DNA from: JAWLCG01 sp041687295
Lineage (GTDB): Bacteria > Planctomycetota > Phycisphaerae > SM23-33 > FEN-1343
Assembly: GCA_041687295.1 (NCBI GenBank)
Contig: JAWLCG010000078.1
Location: forward strand, 1-15,769
Direction of reading: 5' to 3'
DNA: 15,769 nucleotides
In this document: positions 5,152 through 12,124 of the stretch, piece by piece
Layout of the letters: each line of letters opens with the position of its first letter
Numbering within the stretch: the first letter of the stretch is position 1
The notes under the pieces: generated by a model
Told to the model about the DNA's origin: nothing
What the model saw: the letters and a program-made list of their open reading frames with translations, nothing else
Databases searched by the model: none
Program-made: the position numbers and the translations under genes

Positions 5152-6417
5152 ATGGACCTATTGCACATGCCATACCTGTCGGCCGACCTGCCGGGCATCG
5201 GCGGGGCGATCAAGCAGCGCCCCGAAGACTTCCGCGTGACCGAAAGGCCCCTCTACGAGCCCAGCGGCGAGGGCACGCACACCTACTTCGGCCTGCGCAA
5301 GCGGGGCATCCCCACCCCGGCGGCTGTGGGGCAGCTGGCCCGGCGGCTCGGCGTAGCGCCCGGCGAGATCGGCGTGGCCGGCCTGAAGGACGCCCAGGCC
5401 CTCACCGAGCAGACGATGAGCGTCGAGCACGTCGAGCCGGCCCGGCTGGAGGGGCTGCGCGACGACCACTGGGAAGTGACGTGGGTCAGCCGACATACGA
5501 ACAAGCTCCGCCGCGGGCACCTCTCGGCCAACGCCTTCGCCATCCGCATCCGCGACGTCAGCCGCGGGCAGATCGAGCCCGCGCGGGCGGTCTTCGAGCG
5601 ACTCGTCGCGCGGGGGGTGCCGAATCTCTACGGCCCGCAGCGCTTTGGCCGGGCCGGCCAGAACGCGACCCTCGGCCAGGCCATCGTCGCCGGCGACCTG
5701 GAGGGCTTCATCCGCCGCATGCTGGGCAGTCCCAGCCCGGAGGACCCGCCCGACGTCGCCGCCGCCCGGGCCCTGTTCGATTCCGGCCAGGCCGACAAGG
5801 CCCTGCGCCGCTGGCCGGGACACTACTTCAACGAACGCCGCGCCCTGCGGGCCTGGGTCCGCACCGGCAAGCCCAAGCCCGCCTTCGCCGCCCTGGACAA
5901 GTTCACCAAGCGGTTCCTCGTGTCGGCCTTCCAGAGCGACCTGTTCAACCGCGTGCTGGCCCGGCGGATCGACTCGCTGCACACCGTCGCCGCCGGCGAC
6001 CTGGCCCAGAAGCACGACTCCGGCGGCGTGTTCCTCGTCGAGGACGTCGCCGCCGAGGCCCCCCGCGCCGAGCGGTTCGAGATCAGCCCCACCGGGCCGC
6101 TGTTCGGCTACCGCGTCCGCCTGGCCGAGGGCGAGCCGGGCCAGCTCGAGCAGGCCGTGCTGGACGAGGCGCAGCTGACCCTGGAGGACTGGCGCAAGAC
6201 CGGCGGCCAAAAGGTCAAGGGCGCCCGCCGCTCGCTGCGCTACCCCCTGGGCGAGCCGGCCATCGAGGCCGACGCCGACCGCCACGGCTCCTACATCGAG
6301 GTCCGCTTCACCGCCCCGGCCGGCTGCTACGCGACGGCCCTGCTCCGCGAGATCATGAAGGACGACGAGGCCGCTGCCGCCGCCGACGAGACCACCGCCC
6401 GCGAAGTCGAAGACTGA
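5152..6417 (+). CDS. truD: tRNA pseudouridine(13) synthase TruD (421 aa)
   Basis: Converts uridine 13 of certain tRNAs to pseudouridine in the cytoplasm. The catalytic motif GVAGLKDAQALTEQTMSV puts the nucleophilic aspartate at residue 80, the position known for E. coli TruD. The family motif PNLYGPQRFGRAGQNATLG follows near 160-180, then the inserted TRUD domain region and FLVSAFQSDLFNRVLARR. The C-terminus returns to the catalytic core (EVRFTAPAGCYATALLREIMKDD). Length is somewhat longer than the E. coli enzyme. A GTG at 5128 would add eight residues; ATG 5152 is chosen because it starts just before the conserved PYLSADLPGIGGAIKQRPEDF segment and is 7 nt from a TAGAAT box. The gene stands alone, divergent from the hemerythrin-like gene and 233 bp before the phosphoesterase. 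Confidence 0.95.
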   Translation: MDLLHMPYLSADLPGIGGAIKQRPEDFRVTERPLYEPSGEGTHTYFGLRKRGIPTPAAVGQLARRLGVAPGEIGVAGLKDAQALTEQTMSVEHVEPARLEGLRDDHWEVTWVSRHTNKLRRGHLSANAFAIRIRDVSRGQIEPARAVFERLVARGVPNLYGPQRFGRAGQNATLGQAIVAGDLEGFIRRMLGSPSPEDPPDVAAARALFDSGQADKALRRWPGHYFNERRALRAWVRTGKPKPAFAALDKFTKRFLVSAFQSDLFNRVLARRIDSLHTVAAGDLAQKHDSGGVFLVEDVAAEAPRAERFEISPTGPLFGYRVRLAEGEPGQLEQAVLDEAQLTLEDWRKTGGQKVKGARRSLRYPLGEPAIEADADRHGSYIEVRFTAPAGCYATALLREIMKDDEAAAAADETTAREVED

Positions 6418-6476
6418 CCCCGGGAACCCGCCGCACCCCCATGCGTCCAACCTGCGCGACAGGCGGACCTCGCTTT

Positions 6477-6556
6477 TGGAGTGCGGCGGCAACGACGCCG
6501 CTTTGGATCGCATACGGCAGAGCCAGCCAAAGCGGCGTCAAGGCCGCCGCACTCCA
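6477..6556. repeat. 80-bp two-step palindrome in the truD-phosphoesterase gap
   Basis: Outer arms of 14 bp (TGGAGTGCGGCGGC at 6477-6490 with 6543-6556) and inner arms of 13 bp (GACGCCGCTTTGG at 6494-6506 with 6527-6539) pair perfectly, separated by a 3x3 internal loop and closed by a 20-nt loop. No T-run follows, so it is not an obvious terminator. The size and symmetry suggest a dispersed miniature element of a different type from the GTAG-headed repeats. Apart from this, the gap 6418-6650 shows nothing recognisable. Confidence 0.85.
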
Positions 6557-6650
6557 TACGGCGCTCGCGCCCTGGGCCGACATCGGTTGGCGCGACTGAC
6601 GAGCAGAGGCCCCAGGACGGGGCTGCAGGATGATGTGGAGATAGGACAGG

Positions 6651-7529
6651 ATGGCGAGCCTTATGTCTGACCCCCAACCAGCCGCCGGAAGCCCCGCCTC
6701 GCGGCGTCTGACGCGCCGGCGGTTCCTGCTGGGCCTGGGCGGCGGGGCCCTCGCCTGCGCCGGGGCGGGGGTGGACGCCTACTTCATCGAGCCGCGCTGG
6801 CTGCGGGTGACCCAGCCGGTGGTGACGATCCCCCACCTGCCGGCTGAATGGGACGGCCTGCGGATCGCGGTCTGGGCCGACATCCACTGGAACCACATGA
6901 TCGACGCCGCGCTGCTCACCGAGGCCGCCGCGCTGACCCGCCGCCACCGGCCCGACCTGATCGTCTACGTCGGCGACATCATCAACCGCCACGCCCCCGC
7001 CGACGAGCTGCTGGCCGTGCTGCGGACCCTCCGCGCCCCGCTGGGCGCCCTGGCCGTGATGGGCAACCACGACCACTACGACATGCTCATCCCCTCACTA
7101 CGGACGATCGGCGTGCGGACGCTGGTGAACGCCCACGCCCTGCTGGAGCGGGACGGCTCGGCCCTGGCCGTCGCCGGCGCCGACGACCTCTGGCGGGGCC
7201 GGCCCGACCTGGCCAAGGCCCTGGCCGGCGTGCCCCAGGCCGTGCCGCGCATCGTCCTGTGTCACAACCCCGACCTGGCCGAGGAGATCGGGCCCGACCC
7301 GCGGGTCGACCTGATGCTCTGTGGCCACACCCATGGCGGGCAGATCCGCCTGCCGCTGATCGGCGCCCTGCAGACCGCCACCGCCCACCGCAAGCACACC
7401 TGGGGCCTCTCCCAGGGCCCCCACTGCCCCGTCTACACCACGGCCGGCCTGGGGATGGGCATCGTACCGCTGCGCTTCCTCTGCCGCCCCGAAGTTGCCA
7501 TCGTCACCCTCCGCCGCCCCGCCACGTAG
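6651..7529 (+). CDS. Tat-exported metallophosphoesterase (292 aa)
   Basis: Calcineurin-like two-metal phosphoesterase, of the membrane-associated YkuE/YaeI-like type. The N-terminus has a twin-arginine signal, SRRLTRRRFLLGLGGGALACAGAG (18-40), so export or membrane tethering is expected. All metal and catalytic motifs are present in order: ADIHW (D77, H79), VGDIINR (D109), GNHDHYD (N139, H140), CHNPD (H205) and GHTHGGQ (H226, H228). Relatives act on phosphodiesters or on UDP-diacylglucosamine-type lipids; the substrate here cannot be read from sequence. ATG 6651 follows GGAG at about 10 nt and AGGA at 4 nt; ATG 6663 is a possible alternative. It ends 14 bp from the end of the convergent sulfur fusion gene. 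Confidence 0.92.
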   Translation: MASLMSDPQPAAGSPASRRLTRRRFLLGLGGGALACAGAGVDAYFIEPRWLRVTQPVVTIPHLPAEWDGLRIAVWADIHWNHMIDAALLTEAAALTRRHRPDLIVYVGDIINRHAPADELLAVLRTLRAPLGALAVMGNHDHYDMLIPSLRTIGVRTLVNAHALLERDGSALAVAGADDLWRGRPDLAKALAGVPQAVPRIVLCHNPDLAEEIGPDPRVDLMLCGHTHGGQIRLPLIGALQTATAHRKHTWGLSQGPHCPVYTTAGLGMGIVPLRFLCRPEVAIVTLRRPAT

Positions 7530-7543
7530 AGCCCCGGTCCTCG

Positions 7544-10123
7544 CTAGATGAACAGGTTGACCGCGGCGTGGTCAGCGGCGTCAAGGTAGGCGGCCACGCC
7601 GGCGGTTTCGACGCCGTCGATGAGCTCCTCCTGTTGGATGCCCATGAGGTCCATGCTCATCGAGCAGGCGACCAGGCGGACGCCGGCGGCCTGGGCCGAG
7701 GCGATCAGTTCGGGCAGGGAGGCGACGTTCTTCTTTCGCATGATGCCCTTGATCATCCGCAGGCCCATGCCGCCCATGTGCATCTTGGACAGGGCCAGCC
7801 GGTCGGCCCCGCGGGGCATCATGTGGCCGAACATCCGCTCGATGAGGTTCTTGCGGACCGGCGGGGCGACGTCCTTTCGCAGGACGTTGAGGCCCCAGAA
7901 GGTGAAGAACATCGTCACGGGGCTGCCCATGGCGGCGGCGCCGTTGGCGATGACGAACGAGGCCATCGCCTTGTCGAAGTCGCCGCTGAAGACGACCATC
8001 GTCTTGCCCTTGGGCTGGCCGTTGGCGGCGGGGGCGGCTTGGGGGTGCTGCTGCGGCAGTCGCTTGCGGATGACGGCCCGGCAGGCGGGGCCGGCGGGGC
8101 GGACCTCGAGCAGCTCATGGCCGGTGTTGCGGCACCAGGCCTCGACGTCGGCGGGGAAGCCCGGGTCGCCGGCGAGGATGGCGACAGCGGAGCGCTCGGG
8201 CAGCTCCTCCATGGCGGTCTTGAGCCGCATGATCGGGCCGGGGCACTGCAGGGCGCGGGCGTCGATCTCGCGGGCGATCATCACCTGGCCGGTGTCGGCA
8301 GCCTTGGCCTTGGGGGCCTGGGCGTCCTTCTTTTGGCCCCCGCAGCAGCCGCCCGTGCCGCAGCCCGAGCCGCCAGCGCCGGGGTCGATGCGATCGACGT
8401 CGGGGTCGGCGCCGGTGTCGTAGTGGACCTCCTTGGGCTCGGTGGCCTCGGGGGGCAGCATGCCGCTGACGGCCTGGTAGGTCTTATAGCCGCCGCTGAG
8501 GTTGCGGCAGCGGAACCCGTGCTGCTGCAGCGTGCGGCAGGCGAGGTAGCCCCGCAGGCCGACCTGGCAGAAGACCAGCAGCTCGCGGTCGCGGGGCAGC
8601 TCGGCGAGGCGGTCGCGCAGCGCGTCGACGGGGATGTTGAGAGCCCCGGGGATGGTGCCGGCCTCGACCTCGGCGGGGGTGCGGACGTCGAGCAGCATCT
8701 GGTCGGTGCGGGGGCTGATGGCCTGGTCGGCGTGGGCGATAGCCACGTCGCCGTCCAGGACGTTGCTGGCGACGAAGCCGGCGTAGTTGACCGGGTCCTT
8801 GGCCGAGCCGTAGGGCGGCGCGTAGGCCAGCTCGAGGTCGCGCAGGTCGCGGACGGTGAGCCCGGCGCGGATGGCGACGGCCAGCACGTCGATGCGTTTG
8901 TCGACGCCGTCGGCCCCGACGGCCTGGGCGCCGAGGACCTTGCCGTTGTCGGGGTCGAACAGCAGCTTGAGGCTCATCGGGTGGGCGCCGGGGTAGTAGC
9001 CGGCGTGGCTGGCCGGGTGGACGTAGACCTTCTCGCAGGGGCGTCCCAGGGCCTTGCACTGCCGCTCGCTCAGGCCGGTCATGCCGATGGCCAGGTCGAA
9101 CACCTTGCAGATGGCCGTGCCCTGGCTGTGGCGGTAGACGCTCGGCCGGCCGAAGACGTTGTCGGCCGCGATGCGCCCCTGCCGGTTGGCCGGGCCCGCC
9201 AGCGGGATCAGCACGTTCTGGCCGCTGACGAGGTGGCTGACCTCGGCCGCGTCGCCGACGGCGTAGATATTGGGGTCACTGGTGCACATGTGTTCGTCGG
9301 TGGCGATGCCGCCGGTGGGGCCGATCTCCAGCTGCGCCTCGCGGGCGAGCTTCACCTCCGGCCGAACGCCGATGGCGACGATGACCAGGCCGACGTCGAC
9401 GGCCTCGCCGGTGCTCAGTTGGACGCGGAGCTGCCCGTTGTCTCGTCGGACGGCCGTCACGGAGGTGCCCACGCGCAGGTCCACCCCGTGCAGGCGCAGC
9501 TGCTGGTGGATGGGGGCGACCATCTCCAGGTCGGCCGCCCCGAAGACCTGCGGGGCCAGCTCCACCAGCGTCACGGCCAGGTCGCGCTGGCGCAGGGCCT
9601 CGGCCATCTCCAGGCCGATGTAGCCGCCGCCGATGACCAGGGCCGAGCCGGCCTCGCCGGCGTCGACGACGGCCTTGATGGCGTCCATGTCGGCCAGGCT
9701 GCGGAGGGTGAAGACGCCCTCGCCCTCCAGGCCAGGGATCGGCGGGCGGACGGGCTCGGCGCCAGGGCTCAGGATCAGCGCGTCGTAGGGCGCGACGACC
9801 TCCTCGCCGCTGTCGAGGTTGCGGGCGACGACGCGGCGGTTCTCGCGGTCGATCCGCACGACCTCGTGGCGGACGCGGACGTCGATGCGGTAGCGCTGGT
9901 GCATGCCGGCGGCCGTCTGCACCAGCAGACGCTGGCGATCGGGGATGGCGCCGCCGATGTGGTACGGCAGGCCGCAGTTGGCGAACGAGATGTCGCGCCC
10001 CCGCTCGAAGAGGGTGATGCTGGCCTGCTCATCGAGGCGTCGGGCGCGGGCGGCCGCCGATGCGCCGCCGGCGACGCCGCCGACAATCACGATTCGCTTG
10101 GGCTGCTGGCTCGCTGTGTCCAT
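7544..10123 (-). CDS. Four-domain CoA-disulfide reductase-like / rhodanese / TusA / DsrE2 fusion (859 aa)
   Basis: Cytoplasmic flavoenzyme predicted to reduce persulfides or CoA disulfides and pass sulfane sulfur along its own domains. Residues 10-455: pyridine nucleotide-disulfide oxidoreductase with FAD-binding VIVGGVAGGASAAAR, single redox cysteine C50 in SFANCGLPYHIGG (CoADR type, not a CxxxxC disulfide), NAD-binding IGGGYIGLEMAE and YAVGDAAE, and the dimerisation domain with YAPPYGSAKDPVNYAG. Residues 470-555: rhodanese with active C519 in FCQVGLR. Residues 586-596: a Cys/Gly-rich linker, GCGTGGCCGG. Residues 616-690: TusA/SirA with C627 in CPGP. Residues 706-859: DsrE2 (FFTFWGLNVLRK, C820 in ACSMSMDLMG). 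The start at 10123 has GGAG 6 nt upstream; an ATG four codons earlier is weaker. It follows the arsR-type gene by 112 bp and is probably under its control. Confidence 0.93.
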   Translation of the reverse strand: MDTASQQPKRIVIVGGVAGGASAAARARRLDEQASITLFERGRDISFANCGLPYHIGGAIPDRQRLLVQTAAGMHQRYRIDVRVRHEVVRIDRENRRVVARNLDSGEEVVAPYDALILSPGAEPVRPPIPGLEGEGVFTLRSLADMDAIKAVVDAGEAGSALVIGGGYIGLEMAEALRQRDLAVTLVELAPQVFGAADLEMVAPIHQQLRLHGVDLRVGTSVTAVRRDNGQLRVQLSTGEAVDVGLVIVAIGVRPEVKLAREAQLEIGPTGGIATDEHMCTSDPNIYAVGDAAEVSHLVSGQNVLIPLAGPANRQGRIAADNVFGRPSVYRHSQGTAICKVFDLAIGMTGLSERQCKALGRPCEKVYVHPASHAGYYPGAHPMSLKLLFDPDNGKVLGAQAVGADGVDKRIDVLAVAIRAGLTVRDLRDLELAYAPPYGSAKDPVNYAGFVASNVLDGDVAIAHADQAISPRTDQMLLDVRTPAEVEAGTIPGALNIPVDALRDRLAELPRDRELLVFCQVGLRGYLACRTLQQHGFRCRNLSGGYKTYQAVSGMLPPEATEPKEVHYDTGADPDVDRIDPGAGGSGCGTGGCCGGQKKDAQAPKAKAADTGQVMIAREIDARALQCPGPIMRLKTAMEELPERSAVAILAGDPGFPADVEAWCRNTGHELLEVRPAGPACRAVIRKRLPQQHPQAAPAANGQPKGKTMVVFSGDFDKAMASFVIANGAAAMGSPVTMFFTFWGLNVLRKDVAPPVRKNLIERMFGHMMPRGADRLALSKMHMGGMGLRMIKGIMRKKNVASLPELIASAQAAGVRLVACSMSMDLMGIQQEELIDGVETAGVAAYLDAADHAAVNLFI

Positions 10124-10144
10124 GGTGGGCTCCATTGGGGTGCA

Positions 10145-10161
10145 GGCCCCTTGCGGGGGCC
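10145..10161. other. Hairpin in the leader of the fusion gene
   Basis: Arms GGCCCC (10145-10150) and GGGGCC (10156-10161) with a 5-nt loop, 12 nt upstream of the GGAG ribosome site at 10130-10133. It may stabilise or punctuate the arsR-fusion mRNA; no T-run, so not a terminator. Confidence 0.4.
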
Positions 10162-10235
10162 GGGTCTGTGTGACTCTCACGCGTGACGGTGTCCGCCGGG
10201 GCACAACCCGTCCGGACGTCCGACGGGCAAGGGCC

Positions 10236-10541
10236 CTAGTCCGCCTCGCACGTGCTGCGGATGCACCGCAGCAACTTGGGCAGGCGAGGGTTGGCGATAC
10301 GGTATAGCACGACTCGGCCCTGGCGCTCACTGTCGAGCAGGCCATGGCCTTTCAGGAGGCGCAGGTGGTCGCACGCCTGCGCGTCGGGCAGCTCGCACAG
10401 CCGAGCGATCTCGTGGACCGGGTACTTGCCCTGCATCAGGATCTCGACCATCCGCAGCCTCGCCGGGTGCGCCATCACCTTGAGGCACTCAGCCGCCTGC
10501 TGCAGGTCGTCCAGGGCGATCAACGTCAACTCTTTGGCCAT
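10236..10541 (-). CDS. ArsR/SmtB-family transcriptional repressor (101 aa)
   Basis: Small winged-helix DNA-binding repressor. Residues 12-36 (DLQQAAECLKVMAHPARLRMVEILM) form the dimer and first DNA-binding helices, 41-66 (PVHEIARLCELPDAQACDHLRLLKGH) the helix-turn-helix, and 67-82 (GLLDSERQGRVVLYRI) the beta wing. Five cysteines occur: C19, C49, C57, C93 and C98. The last two are in the C-terminal helix, where some family members sense persulfides or metals. ATG 10541 has a perfect GGAGG 7 nt upstream (10553-10549). It precedes the sulfur fusion enzyme on the same strand, and its promoter contains an inverted repeat suitable as operator, so autoregulation is likely. The inducer is not visible; a persulfide-type signal is inferred from the neighbour. 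Confidence 0.9.
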   Translation of the reverse strand: MAKELTLIALDDLQQAAECLKVMAHPARLRMVEILMQGKYPVHEIARLCELPDAQACDHLRLLKGHGLLDSERQGRVVLYRIANPRLPKLLRCIRSTCEAD

Positions 10542-10560
10542 TGCGATACCTCCGACAATC

Positions 10561-10588
10561 AATATATCGCAAGGTTACGATATGTCAA
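10561..10588 (-). promoter_or_regulatory. Promoter of the arsR-sulfur fusion operon with embedded operator
   Basis: On the minus strand TTGACA (10588-10583), a 16-nt spacer, then TATATT (10566-10561), a near-consensus sigma-70-type promoter. An inverted repeat ATATCG (10564-10569) and CGATAT (10578-10583), separated by 8 nt, fills the spacer and touches both boxes. Bound repressor there would exclude polymerase. The start of transcription would fall near 10554, leaving a leader of only about a dozen bases. Confidence 0.75.
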
Positions 10589-10645
10589 GGGTACGCTGCG
10601 AATCGTTGCACGGTTCGGCCGGGGGAAGTGAAGATGGGTTCTGCC

Positions 10646-10666
10646 GTAGGGCGGGCAATGCCCGCC
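10646..10666 (+). repeat. REP-like palindrome, plus orientation
   Basis: GTAG (10646-10649), GGCGGGC, loop AAT, GCCCGCC. This is the exact reverse complement of the elements at 51-71 and 1242-1262, showing that the family is dispersed over the window. Confidence 0.75.
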
Positions 10667-10669
10667 GTC

Positions 10670-10688
10670 GTAGGCGTGGAGCGCCACG
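10670..10688 (+). repeat. Short GTAG-headed hairpin
   Basis: GTAG (10670-10673) followed by CGTGG (10675-10679) and CCACG (10684-10688) as stem arms. It sits directly behind the previous unit and looks like a different member of the same repeat class. Confidence 0.5.
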
Positions 10689-10708
10689 GCGGAGCTAGCG
10701 CCATCGCT

Positions 10709-10739
10709 GCCGGGCCTCGCTTTGCTCGACCCGGCCTAC
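10709..10739 (-). repeat. REP-like hairpin whose GTAG head contains the stop codon of the AI-2E gene
   Basis: Minus-strand GTAG (10739-10736) followed immediately by GCCGGG, a loop region with AGCAAAGCG, and CCCGGC (ending 10709). The TAG of the head is the stop codon of the gene ending at 10736, as for paralogs 1 and 2. With the two plus-strand units it forms an inverted cluster that fills much of the 10542-10735 gap. Confidence 0.65.
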
Positions 10740-11956
10740 GGGCTCTGCTCGTCTGGCGGGGAGGCCTCGTCGGGGCTCTCGGGCTGCTCGTCGACGGGGG
10801 GCGTTTCGAGCGGCTCGGGCGGCTTTTCGACCCCGTGGGGCTTGACGGGCGGGTGGCGGCGGATGACGAGGTGGTCGGCGAGCGTCCAGAGCGCCATGTC
10901 GATCGGGATGGCCAGCAGCAGGCCCGGGATGCCGAAGAGTTTTCCCCAGAGCACGATCGAGAACAGCGAGACGATCGGGGGGATGTGGACGGCCCGGCGC
11001 ATGACCAGGGGGATGACGACGTTGCCCTCGAGGATCTGGATGACGACGTAGACGATGATCACGCCGATGATGGCCGTGGTGCCCTGCGTGCTGGCCAGCA
11101 GCAGGGCGACCACCAGCGTGAAGGTCGGGCCGATGGTGGGCACGATCTCGGCCATGCCCGCCAGCAGCGCCAGCGGGCCGGTGAAGGGCAGGCCGACGAT
11201 GCTGTAGCCGATCCACGAGGCCACGCCGATCACCACGCTGCTGGCCAGCGTGCCCAGCAGCCACCAGCGCAGGCGGGGCTCGAGGTCCTGGACGATGCCG
11301 CGCAGGGCGTCGCGGTAGGCCGGCGGCGCCAGGCCCAGGGCCGGGTCGAGCAGCTTGCGGCGGCTCTCGCCCAGCAGGTAGATCGAGCCGATGAACAGCA
11401 TCGCCAGGACGATGATGACGTTGACGGCGACATCCGTGGTGCGCGAGACGACCTCCGAGGCCGTGCCGCCCGCGGCGAAGAATCGGCCCAGCCGGCCGAG
11501 AATGGCCCCGACGGTGATGGCCGGCTCCAGGCCGATCGCTTCGCTGAGCGAGCCCAGGGCATCGTTGACGGTCTGGCGCAGGGCGGGCATCTGGCCGAAC
11601 TGCTGGCGCATGGGCTCGATCAGCAGCCAGCCCAGCAGCGTCAGCACGCCCAGCCCGGCCAGCAGGAACCCCAGGCCGGCCAGCAGGCTGCCCCACCACC
11701 GTCCCAGCGGCAGCCGGCGGGCCACCGGCAGCAGCAGCGAGGCGATGGCGGCCGTCGCCAGGAAGCCCAGGAACAGCAGCTCCATCGCGGCGCTGAACTT
11801 CAGGAACAGCACCAGCCCCACCGCCAGGGCGAACAGCAGCGACAGGCGGTAGACCTGGACGCTGTGCTTGGGCGGGCCCGGCGGCGGCTGCTCGGGCCGA
11901 ACCGGCACCGGCGGGCCAGCGTCGGTCGAGTTGTCGTGGTTGCGCTTGGCATGCAT
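10736..11956 (-). CDS. AI-2E (PerM/TqsA) family membrane protein (406 aa)
   Basis: Multi-pass inner-membrane protein of the AI-2E family, whose members include autoinducer-2 exporters and ion or metabolite transporters; substrate unknown. A Pro-rich cytoplasmic N-terminus (1-33) precedes hydrophobic segments at about 38-78, 88-114, 176-196, 232-256, 260-310 and 325-362. Family signatures are AEIVPTIGPTFT (269-280), EGNVVIPLVMRRAVHIPPIVS (310-330) and GKLFGIPGLLLAIPI (338-352). The amphipathic region 115-170 is the usual loop before the third segment. A 40-residue acidic Pro/Glu tail (about 367-406) is unusual and may be disordered. No Shine-Dalgarno precedes ATG 11956; TATAAT lies 6 nt upstream, suggesting a leaderless mRNA. 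It is divergent from the LEPR-XLL gene. Confidence 0.92.
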   Translation of the reverse strand: MHAKRNHDNSTDAGPPVPVRPEQPPPGPPKHSVQVYRLSLLFALAVGLVLFLKFSAAMELLFLGFLATAAIASLLLPVARRLPLGRWWGSLLAGLGFLLAGLGVLTLLGWLLIEPMRQQFGQMPALRQTVNDALGSLSEAIGLEPAITVGAILGRLGRFFAAGGTASEVVSRTTDVAVNVIIVLAMLFIGSIYLLGESRRKLLDPALGLAPPAYRDALRGIVQDLEPRLRWWLLGTLASSVVIGVASWIGYSIVGLPFTGPLALLAGMAEIVPTIGPTFTLVVALLLASTQGTTAIIGVIIVYVVIQILEGNVVIPLVMRRAVHIPPIVSLFSIVLWGKLFGIPGLLLAIPIDMALWTLADHLVIRRHPPVKPHGVEKPPEPLETPPVDEQPESPDEASPPDEQSP

Positions 11957-11962
11957 GTGACC

Positions 11963-11968
11963 ATTATA
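11963..11968 (-). promoter_or_regulatory. TATAAT -10 box of the AI-2E gene (leaderless arrangement)
   Basis: Perfect minus-strand TATAAT separated by 6 nt (GGTCAC) from the ATG at 11956, so transcription should begin at about the start codon. The -35 area is poorly conserved. Confidence 0.6.
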
Positions 11969-12009
11969 GCGCGGCCTGCGGCCCTGAAGCGAACAGGCCC
12001 CTGGGCGCG

Positions 12010-12038
12010 TTGACTTGCCGGGCCGACAGGTCTAGGAT
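12010..12038 (+). promoter_or_regulatory. Promoter of the LEPR-XLL gene
   Basis: TTGACT (12010-12015), a 17-nt spacer, TAGGAT (12033-12038). Transcription would start near 12045, giving an 80-nt leader before the ATG at 12125. The leader contains GGCGC/GCGCC self-complementary segments around 12083-12102. Confidence 0.55.
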
Positions 12039-12124
12039 GCTGGTGTGGGCAAAGCGGGGAGCGTTCGTTTTGCAGCCTGACGTCGGCGCTGCGCCGTAGC
12101 GCCACAGAAAAAGGGGGTCCCATC

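Noticed and set aside
6848..10186. 1112-residue plus-strand open frame
   Set aside because: It lies out of frame over the phosphoesterase and antisense to the sulfur fusion gene, both strongly recognisable; it has low-complexity Ala/Gly/Asp/Arg composition typical of high-GC shadows.
10124..10345. N-terminal extension of the sulfur fusion enzyme to 10345
   Set aside because: It would overlap the arsR gene and is Arg/Ala-rich; the FAD motif follows naturally from the ATG at 10123 with GGAG.
10541..12013. 490-residue plus-strand open frame rich in Gln, Asp and Arg
   Set aside because: Antisense shadow of the AI-2E membrane protein, no ribosome site or homology.
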